A stretch of 64,000 nt of DNA from JAUVXJ01 sp964433755 (GTDB lineage Bacteria > Chloroflexota > Anaerolineae > UBA7937 > B3-Chlor), in assembly GCA_964433755.1 (NCBI GenBank), contig CAYSSR010000001.1, forward strand, positions 992,001 to 1,056,000. The letters are read 5' to 3'. Below, one piece after another: positions 17,912-27,209 of the stretch (the first letter of the stretch is position 1; every line of letters starts with the position of its first letter). The notes under the pieces were generated by a model. That model ran no database searches. It was not told where the DNA came from and saw only the letters and a program-made list of their open reading frames with translations. Both the position numbers and the translations under genes were made by a program.

Positions 17912-18973
17912 CTAGTGCCGTGTGTTGCGACGTTGGGTTGTGGTGAGCACGTGTGCCAGAGTGTCCAGATGCTCGAGTACGACGCCCCCGCCCCTGACCA
18001 CGCAGGTTAATGCGTCGTCGGCCACATAGACCCGCATCTTCGTTTCGTCAGAGAGGCGATCCGCCAGCCCCTTGAGCAGCGCGCCGCCGCCTGCCAGAGC
18101 AATGCCCTGTTCCATCAGATCGGCTATCAGCTCCGGCGGAGTCTCTTCGAGGGTGGTCCTGATCTCTTGAACGATCATGCCCACGGGGGACGTCAAAGCC
18201 TCTCTGACCTCGACGCTGCTGATGTCCACCGCCTCAGGGAGCCCTGTGATGAGATTGCGTCCTCTCAGCGTCATCGTTTGCTCTTCCGGAAGGGGGTACG
18301 CGGAGCCTATGGCCATCTTGATGCGCTCGGCCATGCGTTGCCCGATCAAGAGGCTATACTTGTCACGAGCGTACTGAATGATCTCTTCATCCATCTCGTC
18401 GCCCGCCACCCGCAGCGATCGGCTCACCACAATGCCGCCCAAGGAGAACACAGCCATTTCGGAGGTTCCCCCTCCGATATCGACGATCATGCTGCCCACC
18501 GCTTCGTTGATGGGAAGACTGGCCCCGATGGCAGCGGCGGTCGGTTGTTCTATGAGCAGCGTCTGGCGGGCACCTGCATTCATGCAGGCATCGTGCACGG
18601 CCCGTTTCTCCACTTCGGTGACGCCGCTGGGAAGTCCCACTACCACGCGCGGGCGTGGCACAGGCAGCAGAGCGCGCTCGTGCACCTTCTTGATGAAGTA
18701 CTGAAGCATCCGCTCCGTAACGTCGAAATCGGAGATCACACCGTCCCTGAGAGGTCTGACAGCGACTATGTTGGCAGGTGTCCGCCCAACCATCTCTTTG
18801 GCTTCGTCCCCAACGGCAAGTACCTTCTTGCCCTTCTTCTCAACGGCCACCACCGACGGCTCGTTGATGACGATTCCCTGACCTCGCACCAACACCAGCG
18901 TGTTGGCGGTACCCAGGTCGATGCTGATGTCCTGGGAGAACAAACCCAAGATAGCGTTTAGGGGACTGAACAC
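17912..18973 (-). CDS. mreB: Rod shape-determining actin homologue MreB
   Basis: A 353-residue cytoskeletal ATPase that guides side-wall synthesis. The GTG at 18973 has AGAGGAG six bases upstream; the longer frame from 19069 adds 32 residues that look non-coding. The N-terminus FSPLNAILGLFS is an amphipathic membrane-binding stretch. Actin-fold motifs are ISIDLGTANT (phosphate 1, about 17-26), IVDIGGGTSE (phosphate 2) and ALAGGGALL (adenosine). It starts 40 bases after rplY and leads mreBCD. Confidence 0.96.
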   Translation of the reverse strand: MFSPLNAILGLFSQDISIDLGTANTLVLVRGQGIVINEPSVVAVEKKGKKVLAVGDEAKEMVGRTPANIVAVRPLRDGVISDFDVTERMLQYFIKKVHERALLPVPRPRVVVGLPSGVTEVEKRAVHDACMNAGARQTLLIEQPTAAAIGASLPINEAVGSMIVDIGGGTSEMAVFSLGGIVVSRSLRVAGDEMDEEIIQYARDKYSLLIGQRMAERIKMAIGSAYPLPEEQTMTLRGRNLITGLPEAVDISSVEVREALTSPVGMIVQEIRTTLEETPPELIADLMEQGIALAGGGALLKGLADRLSDETKMRVYVADDALTCVVRGGGVVLEHLDTLAHVLTTTQRRNTRH

Positions 18974-19013
18974 GGACAACTCCTCTCTTCGCCGGCCATC
19001 GTACGAAGGGTCC

Positions 19014-19733
19014 TCATTCCTCGCTCTGTGGCTCTTGCTCGTCGGACTCCGGCTCCGCCAGGTCCTCATACGGCTCCTCGGGTCGCTCTTCGCGTTCCCC
19101 TGGCGCGGTGATGATCTCGACCTCGGCGAGCTCGACTTCCTCCTCTACCTCAGGCTCGATGACTTCCTCTCTCAGCGGAAGTAGCTGGACTACGACCTCT
19201 TCAGGGTGGGTGAGTATCTCGATGCCCTCTCCGACCACGAGATCCTGCACCAGAATCGCCTGGTCTCTTTCCTCCAGGACACTGATGTCTACCTCTATGG
19301 TCTCACTCAATCGGTCGGGCAGGCAGTGTACTTCGATGGAGTCGAGGCCCCTGACGAGCAGACCTTCCTTCTTCATTACCCCGGGGGACTCTCCTATGAG
19401 GGCGATGGGTATCTCGGCCGTGATCTTCTCGGTCATAACCACTTCGTAGAGATCGACGTGAAGCAGAGACTGGCTCACGACGTCCCGCTGCACATCACGA
19501 GCGAGGATCCTTCGGGGCTTGTTCCCGTCGTCAACAAACAAGGCGATCAGCCGATTGGTGCCGGCCTCATCCAGGACCGTCATCAGTTCCCTTTCTGGAA
19601 GCTGGAGTGACACCGCTTCCGTCTTGGGGCCATAGAGGGTAGCGGGAATAAGCCCCTCTCTACGGAGCTTCTTCGCGTTCCTGCCGAAGAGGCTCCTCGT
19701 TTCTGCTCTCAGCTCGAGTTCCTTCATGGACAT
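19014..19733 (-). CDS. rplY: Large ribosomal subunit protein bL25 (CTC form) with long acidic tail
   Basis: A 239-residue CTC-type bL25 that binds 5S rRNA. The N-terminal bL25 domain (about 3-95) contains LRAETRSLFGRNAKKLRREG and the LHVDLYEV strand. The C-terminal TL5-type beta domain runs to about 190. The last ~50 residues are very rich in Glu and form an acidic extension. An AAAGG lies close upstream of the two alternative ATGs (19733, 19727). It is the first gene after a good promoter and precedes mreBCD, so ribosome and shape genes may share a transcript. Confidence 0.93.
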   Translation of the reverse strand: MSMKELELRAETRSLFGRNAKKLRREGLIPATLYGPKTEAVSLQLPERELMTVLDEAGTNRLIALFVDDGNKPRRILARDVQRDVVSQSLLHVDLYEVVMTEKITAEIPIALIGESPGVMKKEGLLVRGLDSIEVHCLPDRLSETIEVDISVLEERDQAILVQDLVVGEGIEILTHPEEVVVQLLPLREEVIEPEVEEEVELAEVEIITAPGEREERPEEPYEDLAEPESDEQEPQSEE

Positions 19734-19765
19734 GTACCTTTCGTCGTCAACTTGCCAGAAACCCT

Positions 19766-19793
19766 ATTATACGGGTAGTGGTGAGGTTTTCAA
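19766..19793 (-). promoter_or_regulatory. Promoter of the rplY-mreBCD gene run
   Basis: The minus strand has TTGAAA (19793-19788), a 16-base spacer and TATAAT (19771-19766), placing the transcript start about 25 bases before the rplY ATG. No other promoter is obvious before mreB or mreC, so mreBCD and the two large membrane genes may depend on it. Confidence 0.7.
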
Positions 19794-20000
19794 GTCTTGA
19801 GACGACGCAGCGGGTCACGGTGCGTCGTCGCTACAAGCTGTCCTGGGACACACTGGAATTCTATCCCCAGCGGACAAACAAGTCAAGGGAGACGGCGAGT
19901 GTGATTGGGTCGACGGTGACGGGCCGGCGCTTCGCGCTGTAGGGGTAGTCCTGGAGCGCACAGAGGAGACCTGCGGGCGTAGAGTTGGAGCCTCCAAGGT

Positions 20001-20029
20001 TTGACAATGGCCCACAGTTGCCCTAGAAT
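20001..20029 (+). promoter_or_regulatory. Promoter of alaS
   Basis: A perfect TTGACA (20001-20006), a 17-base spacer and TAGAAT (20024-20029). The expected start near 20036 gives a leader of about 40 bases before the alaS ATG. Confidence 0.8.
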
Positions 20030-20075
20030 GGGCAATAACCTCGGGTCTGGCCCGTGACCTTCGGAGCGGTCGTGC

Positions 20076-22700
20076 ATGCGTCTGCTAACAAGCTCGGAGT
20101 TGAGAAAGCTCTTCCTGGATTTCTTTGCCCAGCGGGCTCACCTCGTAGTGCCAAGCTCCTCCCTCGTGCCGGAGGGCGATCCTACTCTGCTGTTCACCGG
20201 CGCCGGAATGGTGCAGTTCAAGCCGTACTTCTCCGGAGAGGTAGTGCCGCCCTCGAAGCGCCTCGCATCTTCTCAGAAGTGCTTCCGCACCACGGACATA
20301 GACAAGGTCGGCAACGAGCGTAGTCTGACCTTCTTCGAGATGCTAGGCAACTTCTCCATCGGGGACTATTTCAAGAGAGGGGCCATCGAGCTCGCCTGGG
20401 AATTCGTGATCGACCATCTGGATCTGCCTGAGGATCGCATCTGGGCCAGCATCTACCACGAGGACGACGAGGCTTCCGGGCTCTGGCAGGAGATAGCCTT
20501 GCCGGAGTCCCGCATAGTGCGTCTGGGGAAGGAAGACAACTTCTGGGGTCCGGCGGGAGAGACTGGGCCCTGTGGCCCTTGCTCGGAGATCTTCTACGAC
20601 CGCGGGCCAGGGGTTGGCTGTGCCAGACCGGACTGCGCTCCCGGCTGCGATTGCGAGCGCTTCCTCGAGATCTGGAACCTGGTCTTCATGCAGTACCACC
20701 AGGACGCCGAAGGTGGGCTTACCCCTCTGCCCAAGCAGAACATCGACACCGGTATGGGGTTGGAGCGCACGGCGGTGGTGATGCAGGACGTCGGCTCGGT
20801 GTACGAGACCGATCTGTTCGTCCCCCTTGTGGAGGAGGCCTGCGCACTGGTAGGTAGGTCCTATGGGGAGGACGAGACTTCGGATCGCTCCCTTCGGATC
20901 ATCGCTGAACACGCGCGTGCGATGAGCTTCTTGGTCGCCGACGGGGTGTTGCCCAGTAACGAAGGTCGTGGTTACGTGCTGCGGCGTATTCTGCGCCGGG
21001 CCTTGCGGCACGGCAAGCTCCTCGGAAGGGAGGACCCCTTTCTGGAGCAAATGGCCTCGGTCGTGATCGCGGTCATGGGCGAACAGTATCCTGAGTTGAG
21101 GGAACGTGAGGGTTTCGTCAAAGGCGTGCTGGCTCAAGAGGAAAGCGGCTTCCAGCAGACCCTGGCCGTGGGTTCGGCTCTCCTGGAGGACGCTATGGAC
21201 CGGGTATCCTCGGGAGGGGGGAGGGTGGTTCCTGGGGAGGAGGTTTTCCGCCTCTATGACACCTATGGGTTCCCTGTGGAGCTGACGAGAGAGATGGCTG
21301 CTGAGCGGGGTCTTGCTCTCGACGAGGACGGATTTGAGAAGGCGATGGTCGGGCAGCGGGAGCGAGCACGACAGGCCCAGACCTTCGGGTTGGCGACTGA
21401 AGCAGAGTTCTACCGTCCGCTGGTGTTGCCCGAAACCGGCTTCGTTGGCTACGAAACCCTGGAAGCGGTCACTGAGATCCTCAGCCTGGTCAAGGACGGA
21501 CGCGTCGTCGACGCGGTGGCACAGGGGGACTCGGTGGCGGTGGTGCTGAAGAAAACGCCCTTCTACGCGGAGGCCGGCGGGCAAGTTGGGGACACGGGCA
21601 CGATCATCGCTCAAGATGGCGAGATTGTCGTGTCGGACACCAAGAGCCCTCTTCCCGGTCTCATCGTGCACTATGGAGAGGTGAGCCAGGGCGCATTGAG
21701 ATTGGGGCAAGAGGTTGCGGCCAGGGTGGATAGGGACAGGCGCCTAGACATCGCGCGCAACCACACCGCCACCCATCTCTTGCACAAGGCCCTGCGCGAG
21801 ACTCTGGGGGATCATGCTCAACAATCGGGTTCCGAGGTCTCTCCTGAGAGACTACGCTTCGACTTCACACATTTGAAGGCGGTGGAGCCGGATGAGTTGA
21901 GTGACGTGGAGCGGCGTGTGAACGCCAAAGTCATGGAGGACATGCCGGTCGTCACCAAGGTCATGGACTACGAGACTGCTGTAGCCTCTGGGGCCTTCGC
22001 CATCTTCGGAGAGAAGTACGGCGATGAGGTCCGGATGGTGAGTTCTGGAGACTACAGCCGGGAGTTGTGCGGCGGCACGCATCTCGACGCGACCGGCAAG
22101 ATAGGGTTCTTTCACATCGTGAGCGAAGGCAGCGTCGGCAGAGGACTCAGGCGCATCGAGGCGGTCACTGGTCGAGGGGCAGAGGAATACGTGCGTGAAC
22201 GGCTGCTCCTGCTGGATAGAGTGACCTCCGCACTGGGAGGCACCCAAGCGGACGTGGAGAATAGCCTCAACGCTCTTCTTGACCAGGTGGAATCCCAGAG
22301 CAAGAAGATGCGCGAGTTGCAGAGAGAGGCCGCTCGCTCTGCGATGGCCAGAGCGCTCGACGACGTACAACAGGTGAACGGGGTTCAGGTGCTGGCCGTC
22401 CAGGTGGAAGCGCCCAACATGGAGACACTGCGTGAGATGACCGACTGGCTTAGGGATCGTTTGGGGTCAGCGGTGATCGTGCTGGGCGCGGAGATGGAGG
22501 GTAAGCCAGGCTTTGTGGCTGCGGTGACGCCTGACCTTGTCGACAAGGGCCTGAGGGCGGACAGCCTGGTGAAACAGGTGGCTGCCGTCGCGGGGGGCAG
22601 CGGCGGTGGACGCGCAACCCTGGCTCAGGCCGGTGGAAAGGATCCTGCGCGGATGGATGAGGCCCTCAGCCTGGTCGCCGATCTGGTGGCTCAGGGCTAG
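20076..22700 (+). CDS. alaS: Alanyl-tRNA synthetase
   Basis: An 874-residue class II synthetase that charges tRNA-Ala and edits mischarged Ser/Gly. The catalytic domain opens with SSELRKLFLDFFAQRAH and contains the RTTDIDKVGNE and FFEMLGNFSIGDYF segments. The editing domain has the zinc ligands of HTATHLLH (about 563-570) and C-GGTH (about 665-669). The C-terminal oligomerisation/DHHA1-like domain carries the glycine-rich GGSGGGRATLAQAGG segment. Full length for the family. It is followed after 67 bases by the FtsA-like gene on the same strand. Confidence 0.97.
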   Translation: MRLLTSSELRKLFLDFFAQRAHLVVPSSSLVPEGDPTLLFTGAGMVQFKPYFSGEVVPPSKRLASSQKCFRTTDIDKVGNERSLTFFEMLGNFSIGDYFKRGAIELAWEFVIDHLDLPEDRIWASIYHEDDEASGLWQEIALPESRIVRLGKEDNFWGPAGETGPCGPCSEIFYDRGPGVGCARPDCAPGCDCERFLEIWNLVFMQYHQDAEGGLTPLPKQNIDTGMGLERTAVVMQDVGSVYETDLFVPLVEEACALVGRSYGEDETSDRSLRIIAEHARAMSFLVADGVLPSNEGRGYVLRRILRRALRHGKLLGREDPFLEQMASVVIAVMGEQYPELREREGFVKGVLAQEESGFQQTLAVGSALLEDAMDRVSSGGGRVVPGEEVFRLYDTYGFPVELTREMAAERGLALDEDGFEKAMVGQRERARQAQTFGLATEAEFYRPLVLPETGFVGYETLEAVTEILSLVKDGRVVDAVAQGDSVAVVLKKTPFYAEAGGQVGDTGTIIAQDGEIVVSDTKSPLPGLIVHYGEVSQGALRLGQEVAARVDRDRRLDIARNHTATHLLHKALRETLGDHAQQSGSEVSPERLRFDFTHLKAVEPDELSDVERRVNAKVMEDMPVVTKVMDYETAVASGAFAIFGEKYGDEVRMVSSGDYSRELCGGTHLDATGKIGFFHIVSEGSVGRGLRRIEAVTGRGAEEYVRERLLLLDRVTSALGGTQADVENSLNALLDQVESQSKKMRELQREAARSAMARALDDVQQVNGVQVLAVQVEAPNMETLREMTDWLRDRLGSAVIVLGAEMEGKPGFVAAVTPDLVDKGLRADSLVKQVAAVAGGSGGGRATLAQAGGKDPARMDEALSLVADLVAQG

Positions 22701-22767
22701 ACTACGTTGTGCTCCACGGGTAGGGTCTTGGTATCCCCTTGTCTTCTCGAGCGGCTAGGAGTGTGTC

Positions 22768-24066
22768 TTGCGTGAGCTATGGGCCACCATAGTCAGGCAT
22801 CGCGCCGGCGGCCAGGAGACTCCCAGCTTCCGCACCATCCTCGACCTGGGTACCGAGCAGGCCAAGGCCCTCGTGGTCGAGTGGCGCGGACGAGAGAGCC
22901 TGGTATTCGGGGCGGGGACGGCGCGCCATGATGCCTTTCTGTCGCCCGATGAGGGTACGCCCGTCGATGTACGGGCCATGCTGCAAGGCTGTGATCGGGC
23001 TCTCCGGCAGGCTGAAGACATGACTCAAGCCAGTTACGAGGGCCAGGTGGTCCCCGACTGGGTGGTGGTGTGCGTGCCGAACTGTCTGACGGTAGCCCGA
23101 ACGTATAGTATAAGCACGCAGCGATCGAATCCCAGGGCACGGGTCAGTGAGAGCGAGCTCAGGGACGTGTTGACACGCGCTCAGCGCCTGGCCCTTCGCG
23201 AGTTGAGCGACGAGGTGATGTCTCGCGTGATGGGTCACGACGGGAAACTCGAGTTGCTGGAGACATCTGTGTCGGGGACGTGGGTCGATGCGCAAAGCGT
23301 GACGAGCCCGGTTGGCCTGCAAGGTGAGAAGCTGGCCGCTGCGGTGTTCAACGTGGTGGTCCCGGCTTCGTACTTGCACACCATCGAGACGATCGCAGAG
23401 CGGCTCGGACTGGAGATCCTGAAGGTGGTTTCGGGGTGGGGAGCGCTGGCTCTGGCTGGAAGGCAGAAGGACGCAGTGTGTCTGGATGCAGGTGGAGCTT
23501 CAACCGACGTCGTCGTCATACGAGGAGGAAAGGCCTGGGCTACCGCCAGCTTCCCTGTGGGAGGGAGCGAGTTCACAGCACATGTGGCTGGGGCTCTCGA
23601 CCTCTCCTCGGAGGATGCGGAGCGATTGAAGCTCGCTTACGGTTTGGGCCGGCTGGACGGGCCGCTATGTGACAGCGTGCAGGCGGCGTTGCGTCCTGCG
23701 CTCGACGACTGGGCAGCGTCCCTGGAAAACGCGTTGTACGGGATGGGCGGCAGTCGTTGGCTTCCCTGGCAGTTCGTGGTCTGCGGCGGCAGCAGCGTGT
23801 TGCCGGACCTTGCGGAGGCGCTTCGTTCGCGCCCTTGGGCGAGGCTGGGCAATGGTTCGCTACGGCCCGAGGTGAGGATGATGCGACCTTCGGAGATACC
23901 AGGTGTGCTGGATAGGACCGGATTGTTGACGGGGCAACAGTACGTGGCTCCCATGGCGGTCGCCGGGTGTCCCACGAGCGGTGGACAGGCGGCGTCGCCC
24001 TGGGAAGAGTTGCTGCGGGGCGTGAAGCGGCCGGAGACCTTCGTTCACGAGGGAGGGAGGAGTTGA
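22768..24066 (+). CDS. FtsA/PilM-like actin-fold protein
   Basis: A 432-residue soluble protein of the actin/Hsp70 ATPase fold, closest in layout to FtsA or PilM. It has phosphate-1 ILDLGTEQAK (24-33), phosphate-2 CLDAGGASTDVVVI (238-251) and an adenosine-type VVCGGSSVLPDLAE segment. The TTG start has AGGAG six bases upstream. I see no C-terminal amphipathic FtsA membrane helix, and ftsZ is not nearby. Its stop overlaps the start of the next gene (TTGA), a single-pass membrane protein, so the two products probably act together at the envelope, much as PilM pairs with PilN. The precise role is unknown. Confidence 0.75.
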   Translation: MRELWATIVRHRAGGQETPSFRTILDLGTEQAKALVVEWRGRESLVFGAGTARHDAFLSPDEGTPVDVRAMLQGCDRALRQAEDMTQASYEGQVVPDWVVVCVPNCLTVARTYSISTQRSNPRARVSESELRDVLTRAQRLALRELSDEVMSRVMGHDGKLELLETSVSGTWVDAQSVTSPVGLQGEKLAAAVFNVVVPASYLHTIETIAERLGLEILKVVSGWGALALAGRQKDAVCLDAGGASTDVVVIRGGKAWATASFPVGGSEFTAHVAGALDLSSEDAERLKLAYGLGRLDGPLCDSVQAALRPALDDWAASLENALYGMGGSRWLPWQFVVCGGSSVLPDLAEALRSRPWARLGNGSLRPEVRMMRPSEIPGVLDRTGLLTGQQYVAPMAVAGCPTSGGQAASPWEELLRGVKRPETFVHEGGRS

Positions 24067-25586
24067 ATCAGGCTGAGGTAGTTCAGTTGGAGGCGGAAGA
24101 CACCTCCGCAGCTATTCGGGGGCGGATCAAAGCTGCCGAAAGCCACCGGGTTCTGCTCGTGGTTCCCAAGGACTGCGCCGGCCTGGATAGTCTTGTGGAC
24201 TTGAAGGTCCTCGTACGCGAGATCGCTGCCTTGGACAAGGAAGTCGCGCTGGTGACGCGAGATCGCCGCTTGAGGGAAATCGCGCACAGTCTCGGGTTCT
24301 CAACCTACACGAGTGCGGCGCGGGGGCGCAACGCCAGATGGTCAGGACCAGTGAGGCGAGGGCGAGGACGGGATCGGGGCCGTCTCTCGCAGGAATCGCT
24401 GCGCAGGGGCGTGATCGCTCCGCCGGAGAGAGGCGGGGTGGGGATAGGCACCGTGCTGGTTCTCGGTCTGGCGCTCGTAGGTATGGTGCTCTTGCTGGGT
24501 GTGCTCCTGGCGGTGTTCGTCCCGACCGCGACCGTGACTCTCCATCCCGTGATCTACCCCGTCAGCACAGGCTTCACGGTGACAGGGAGGCCGGACCTGG
24601 AGAGTATCGACTACATCAACCTAAGGGTTCCGGCCCGCGTGGTGGAGATGGAGGTCGTGGGCGATGAGCAGCTGGCCACAACCGCCCTGCGGGACGAGCC
24701 GGAGGCCAGGGCCACCGGTGAGGTGGTGTTCACGAACAAACGAAGCGAGGCCACCACCGTGATGTCAGACACCATTGTGACCACGAGTGGTGGGACGACC
24801 ATCCGCTTCCGCACTATCGATGAGGTGACGTTGCCGGGGCGCGTGGGTGGCCGGGCACGCGCAGCGATCGAGGCCGTTGAACCGGGCCCCAGCGGCAACG
24901 TGTCGGCGTACTCTGTCAACCGCGTGGAAGGGCCCATGGGTCTCCAGGTCAACGTGATCAACGATGCTCCCACCGAGGGCGGCGGCATGAGCCAGGTCAC
25001 CTACGTGACCAACGCCGACAAGGATCAACTCAGGGAGTCCTCCCTCAGGCGACTGAAGGAAGAAGGGTATGAGGCGCTCGTCGTGCAACTCACTGGCGAG
25101 GAGACGCTGCCTTATGAGTCGCTGATCACCATCTTGCTGTCAGAGACGTATGACAAGTTCCCAGGAGAGGCCGCGGACTCACTTGGTCTGCACTTGCGAG
25201 TGCTGGTTAGAGGGACGGTCATCGACCGGGATGACGTCGACCTCCTCGGCCTGCGCATGCTTCAGTATGAGGTGCGAGAGGGGTTCCAGCTTCTTGCCGG
25301 CGAGACCGAGGTCGGCATCGATGAGACCACCGATGTGGACTACGATGGCACGCTTATCTTTAACGTCTCTGCGCAGGGCCAGAGTTGGGTGGAAGTCGAT
25401 GCTGGGGAGATCAGACAGAACGTCAGAGGGATGGAAGTGGCCGAGGTGGAGGAGTACCTGGCGCGACATCTCAGCCTCGCCACCGACCCGGTGATCGAGG
25501 TCTACCCAGAATGGTGGGGCCGGCTCCCGTGGCTTCCCTTCCGCATCACCGTCAACGTCGAATCCGAAAGCGGCGGTGTGGAGTGA
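24063..25586 (+). CDS. Baseplate J-like single-pass membrane protein
   Basis: A 507-residue protein from TTG 24063, whose start overlaps the upstream stop. Residues about 28-85 form a cytoplasmic alpha/beta segment (VLLVVPKDCAGLDSLVDLKVL...VALVTRDRRLREIA), followed by a basic linker, one TM helix (about 127-153) and a large extracytoplasmic beta region. That region resembles the baseplate J/gp47 fold (GEVVFTNKRS, VTLPGRVGGRARAAIEAVEPGPSGNV). Related Chloroflexota proteins are commonly named after gp47, but no phage genes are nearby. Position beside an actin-fold protein and mltG suggests an envelope-spanning assembly. Function unknown. Confidence 0.75.
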   Translation: MNQAEVVQLEAEDTSAAIRGRIKAAESHRVLLVVPKDCAGLDSLVDLKVLVREIAALDKEVALVTRDRRLREIAHSLGFSTYTSAARGRNARWSGPVRRGRGRDRGRLSQESLRRGVIAPPERGGVGIGTVLVLGLALVGMVLLLGVLLAVFVPTATVTLHPVIYPVSTGFTVTGRPDLESIDYINLRVPARVVEMEVVGDEQLATTALRDEPEARATGEVVFTNKRSEATTVMSDTIVTTSGGTTIRFRTIDEVTLPGRVGGRARAAIEAVEPGPSGNVSAYSVNRVEGPMGLQVNVINDAPTEGGGMSQVTYVTNADKDQLRESSLRRLKEEGYEALVVQLTGEETLPYESLITILLSETYDKFPGEAADSLGLHLRVLVRGTVIDRDDVDLLGLRMLQYEVREGFQLLAGETEVGIDETTDVDYDGTLIFNVSAQGQSWVEVDAGEIRQNVRGMEVAEVEEYLARHLSLATDPVIEVYPEWWGRLPWLPFRITVNVESESGGVE

Positions 25587-25608
25587 AACGGCTCGGAGGG
25601 CGGACGGC

Positions 25609-26058
25609 GTGAGGCTGATGTCTTTGGACGTAGGAGACCGACGTATCGGGGTCGCGCTGACCGACCCCCGGCAGATCCTGGCGCGTGGGCTGAGGGTGAT
25701 CCACAGGCGCTCGCACCAGGCTGACCTGGAGTTGATCTCGTCGTTGGTGAGGGAGCACGAGGTCGAGAAAGTGGTGGTAGGCCTTCCGCTGCGCTCGAAC
25801 GGGACCGCAGGCGAGCAGGCACGCAAGGTAGAGAGTTACGTCCAGGAGCTGAGGCAGGTAGTGGACGTACCCATCGTCCTGTGGGACGAGGGATACTCGA
25901 CCGTGCGGGCGCGCGAGGCCATGATCGAGGCAGGCAGGAGAAAGAAGGAGCGGAGAGAGCGAATCGACGCCGTGGCCGCCGCTGCGATTCTTCAGGACTA
26001 TCTCGACACTCTGGAACGACGGGAGGAAAGGAGGACTCCTTGGGAAGAGACGACATAG
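25609..26058 (+). CDS. ruvX: Putative pre-16S rRNA nuclease / Holliday junction resolvase YqgF
   Basis: A 149-residue RNase H-fold nuclease. Acidic and fold motifs are MSLDVGDRRIGVALTD (N-terminal Asp), VVVGLPLRSNG and the WDEGYSTVRA segment, with a late R-I-DAVAAAAILQDYLD helix carrying the third acidic residue. Family members mature the 5' end of 16S rRNA. GTG 25609 was chosen with GGAGG 12 bases upstream; ATG 25618 is possible. Its last 19 bases overlap the start of mltG, a conserved ruvX-mltG pairing. Confidence 0.92.
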   Translation: MRLMSLDVGDRRIGVALTDPRQILARGLRVIHRRSHQADLELISSLVREHEVEKVVVGLPLRSNGTAGEQARKVESYVQELRQVVDVPIVLWDEGYSTVRAREAMIEAGRRKKERRERIDAVAAAAILQDYLDTLERREERRTPWEETT

Positions 26059-27200
26059 CAAGGGGTCTGCTTCGGTGGGGATTGACCCTCGTGGTCCTCG
26101 TACTGGCAGGCTGGGTCATCTTCGTGGGTGGAAAGCAGCTTCTCGGTGGTGGCGGCGGGCAGGAGGTTGATGCCGGGGCTCTGCAGACGTCATCTTTGGA
26201 GAGGATGCTGATCGGAATGTACCTGAACGTGCGCAAGGGTGACATTGAGAGCGCGGCCAGCGACGACGACACTCCGGTCGTGTTCACCATCAATCCTGGT
26301 GAAACGGCGGCCACCATCGCACCCCGGCTGCAGCGCGAGGGACTGATCACAGACAGCCAATTGTTTCTGTGGTTGGTCCGGTACGAGGGCGTCGACGCGC
26401 TGCTGGAGGCCGGCGAGTACGAGCTTCGCGCCAACATGACGATGAACGAACTGATCGATAGCCTTCAGCATGGGCGGTTGCGTGAGCTCTCGGTGACTAT
26501 CCCCGAGGGCAAGCGAGCGGAGGAGGTCGCAGCTCTGCTGGAGGAACGGGGCATCGTGGAGAGCAGCACGTTTCTGGACCTGGTTCGTTCTTCTGCCCCG
26601 GCCTACGACTTCTTGCAGGACCGTCCCGCCGATGCTCCTACGTCTCTGGAGGGGTTCCTGTTCCCGGAGACCTACCTGATACCCGAGGACTACGATGCTC
26701 AGCAGGTGTCAGATCTCCTGGTGACGACCTTCGCCGAGAGCTTCACGGCGGAGATGCGCCAGGCCGCAGCCGAGGCGGGCATGAGCGTCTACGAGGTGGT
26801 CACTCTGGCCTCGATTGTGGAACGCGAAGCGGTGATCGCTGAGGAGAGGCCGATCATCGCCAGCGTCTACCTCAACCGGTTGGAGCAGGGCATGTACCTC
26901 CAATCGGATCCCACCGTGCAGTATGCGTTAGGGTACCAGCAGGACACCGGGCAGTGGTGGAAGATCCCCATGTCGCTGGAGGAGGACGTGGTGGTCGATT
27001 CGCCCTACAACACGTACATGTATCCGGGGCTGCCACCAGGTCCGATCTGTAGCCCGGGGTTAGCCTCGATGCAGGCGGTGCTGGCACCGGCCGACACTCC
27101 CTATCTGTTCTTCTTCTCCAAGTTCGATGGCTCGCACGCCTTCGCGGAGACCTATGAGGAACATCTGCAGAATCAGGAGCTGTACCAGGGGCAGCAGTAG
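26040..27200 (+). CDS. mltG: Endolytic murein transglycosylase MltG
   Basis: A 386-residue YceG-like enzyme that cuts nascent glycan strands and acts as a chain terminator. It has one TM helix (about 9-30), a LysM-like region (about 80-155) and the catalytic domain with ASIVERE (257-263; Glu261 the probable catalytic acid) and the NTYMYPGLPPGPICSPG substrate loop. TTG 26040 has a strong AAAGGAGG five bases upstream and overlaps ruvX by 19 bases; the longer frame adds 53 residues that are the shifted ruvX sequence. Side-wall synthases PBP2 and RodA lie in the same window. Confidence 0.95.
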   Translation: MGRDDIARGLLRWGLTLVVLVLAGWVIFVGGKQLLGGGGGQEVDAGALQTSSLERMLIGMYLNVRKGDIESAASDDDTPVVFTINPGETAATIAPRLQREGLITDSQLFLWLVRYEGVDALLEAGEYELRANMTMNELIDSLQHGRLRELSVTIPEGKRAEEVAALLEERGIVESSTFLDLVRSSAPAYDFLQDRPADAPTSLEGFLFPETYLIPEDYDAQQVSDLLVTTFAESFTAEMRQAAAEAGMSVYEVVTLASIVEREAVIAEERPIIASVYLNRLEQGMYLQSDPTVQYALGYQQDTGQWWKIPMSLEEDVVVDSPYNTYMYPGLPPGPICSPGLASMQAVLAPADTPYLFFFSKFDGSHAFAETYEEHLQNQELYQGQQ

Positions 27201-27209
27201 TCCTGGCTC

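Larger units (their letters stand above)
19734..20075. other. Divergent intergenic region between rplY and alaS
   Basis: This 342-base gap holds the rplY promoter on the minus strand and the alaS promoter on the plus strand, about 207 bases apart. I looked for a T-box leader before alaS and found none: the likely alaS leader is only about 40 bases. The middle (19800-20000) shows no convincing gene or RNA. Confidence 0.6.

Noticed and set aside
19800..20075. T-box riboswitch before alaS
   Set aside because: The promoter leaves only about 40 bases of leader and no T-box core sequence is present.
20343..21710. 455-residue minus-strand open frame
   Set aside because: Antisense to the catalytic part of alaS; no recognisable domain.
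24063..25586. Phage tail remnant suggested by the baseplate-J-like domain
   Set aside because: The protein has a cytoplasmic domain and TM helix, and no other phage gene is nearby; it fits a host envelope protein.
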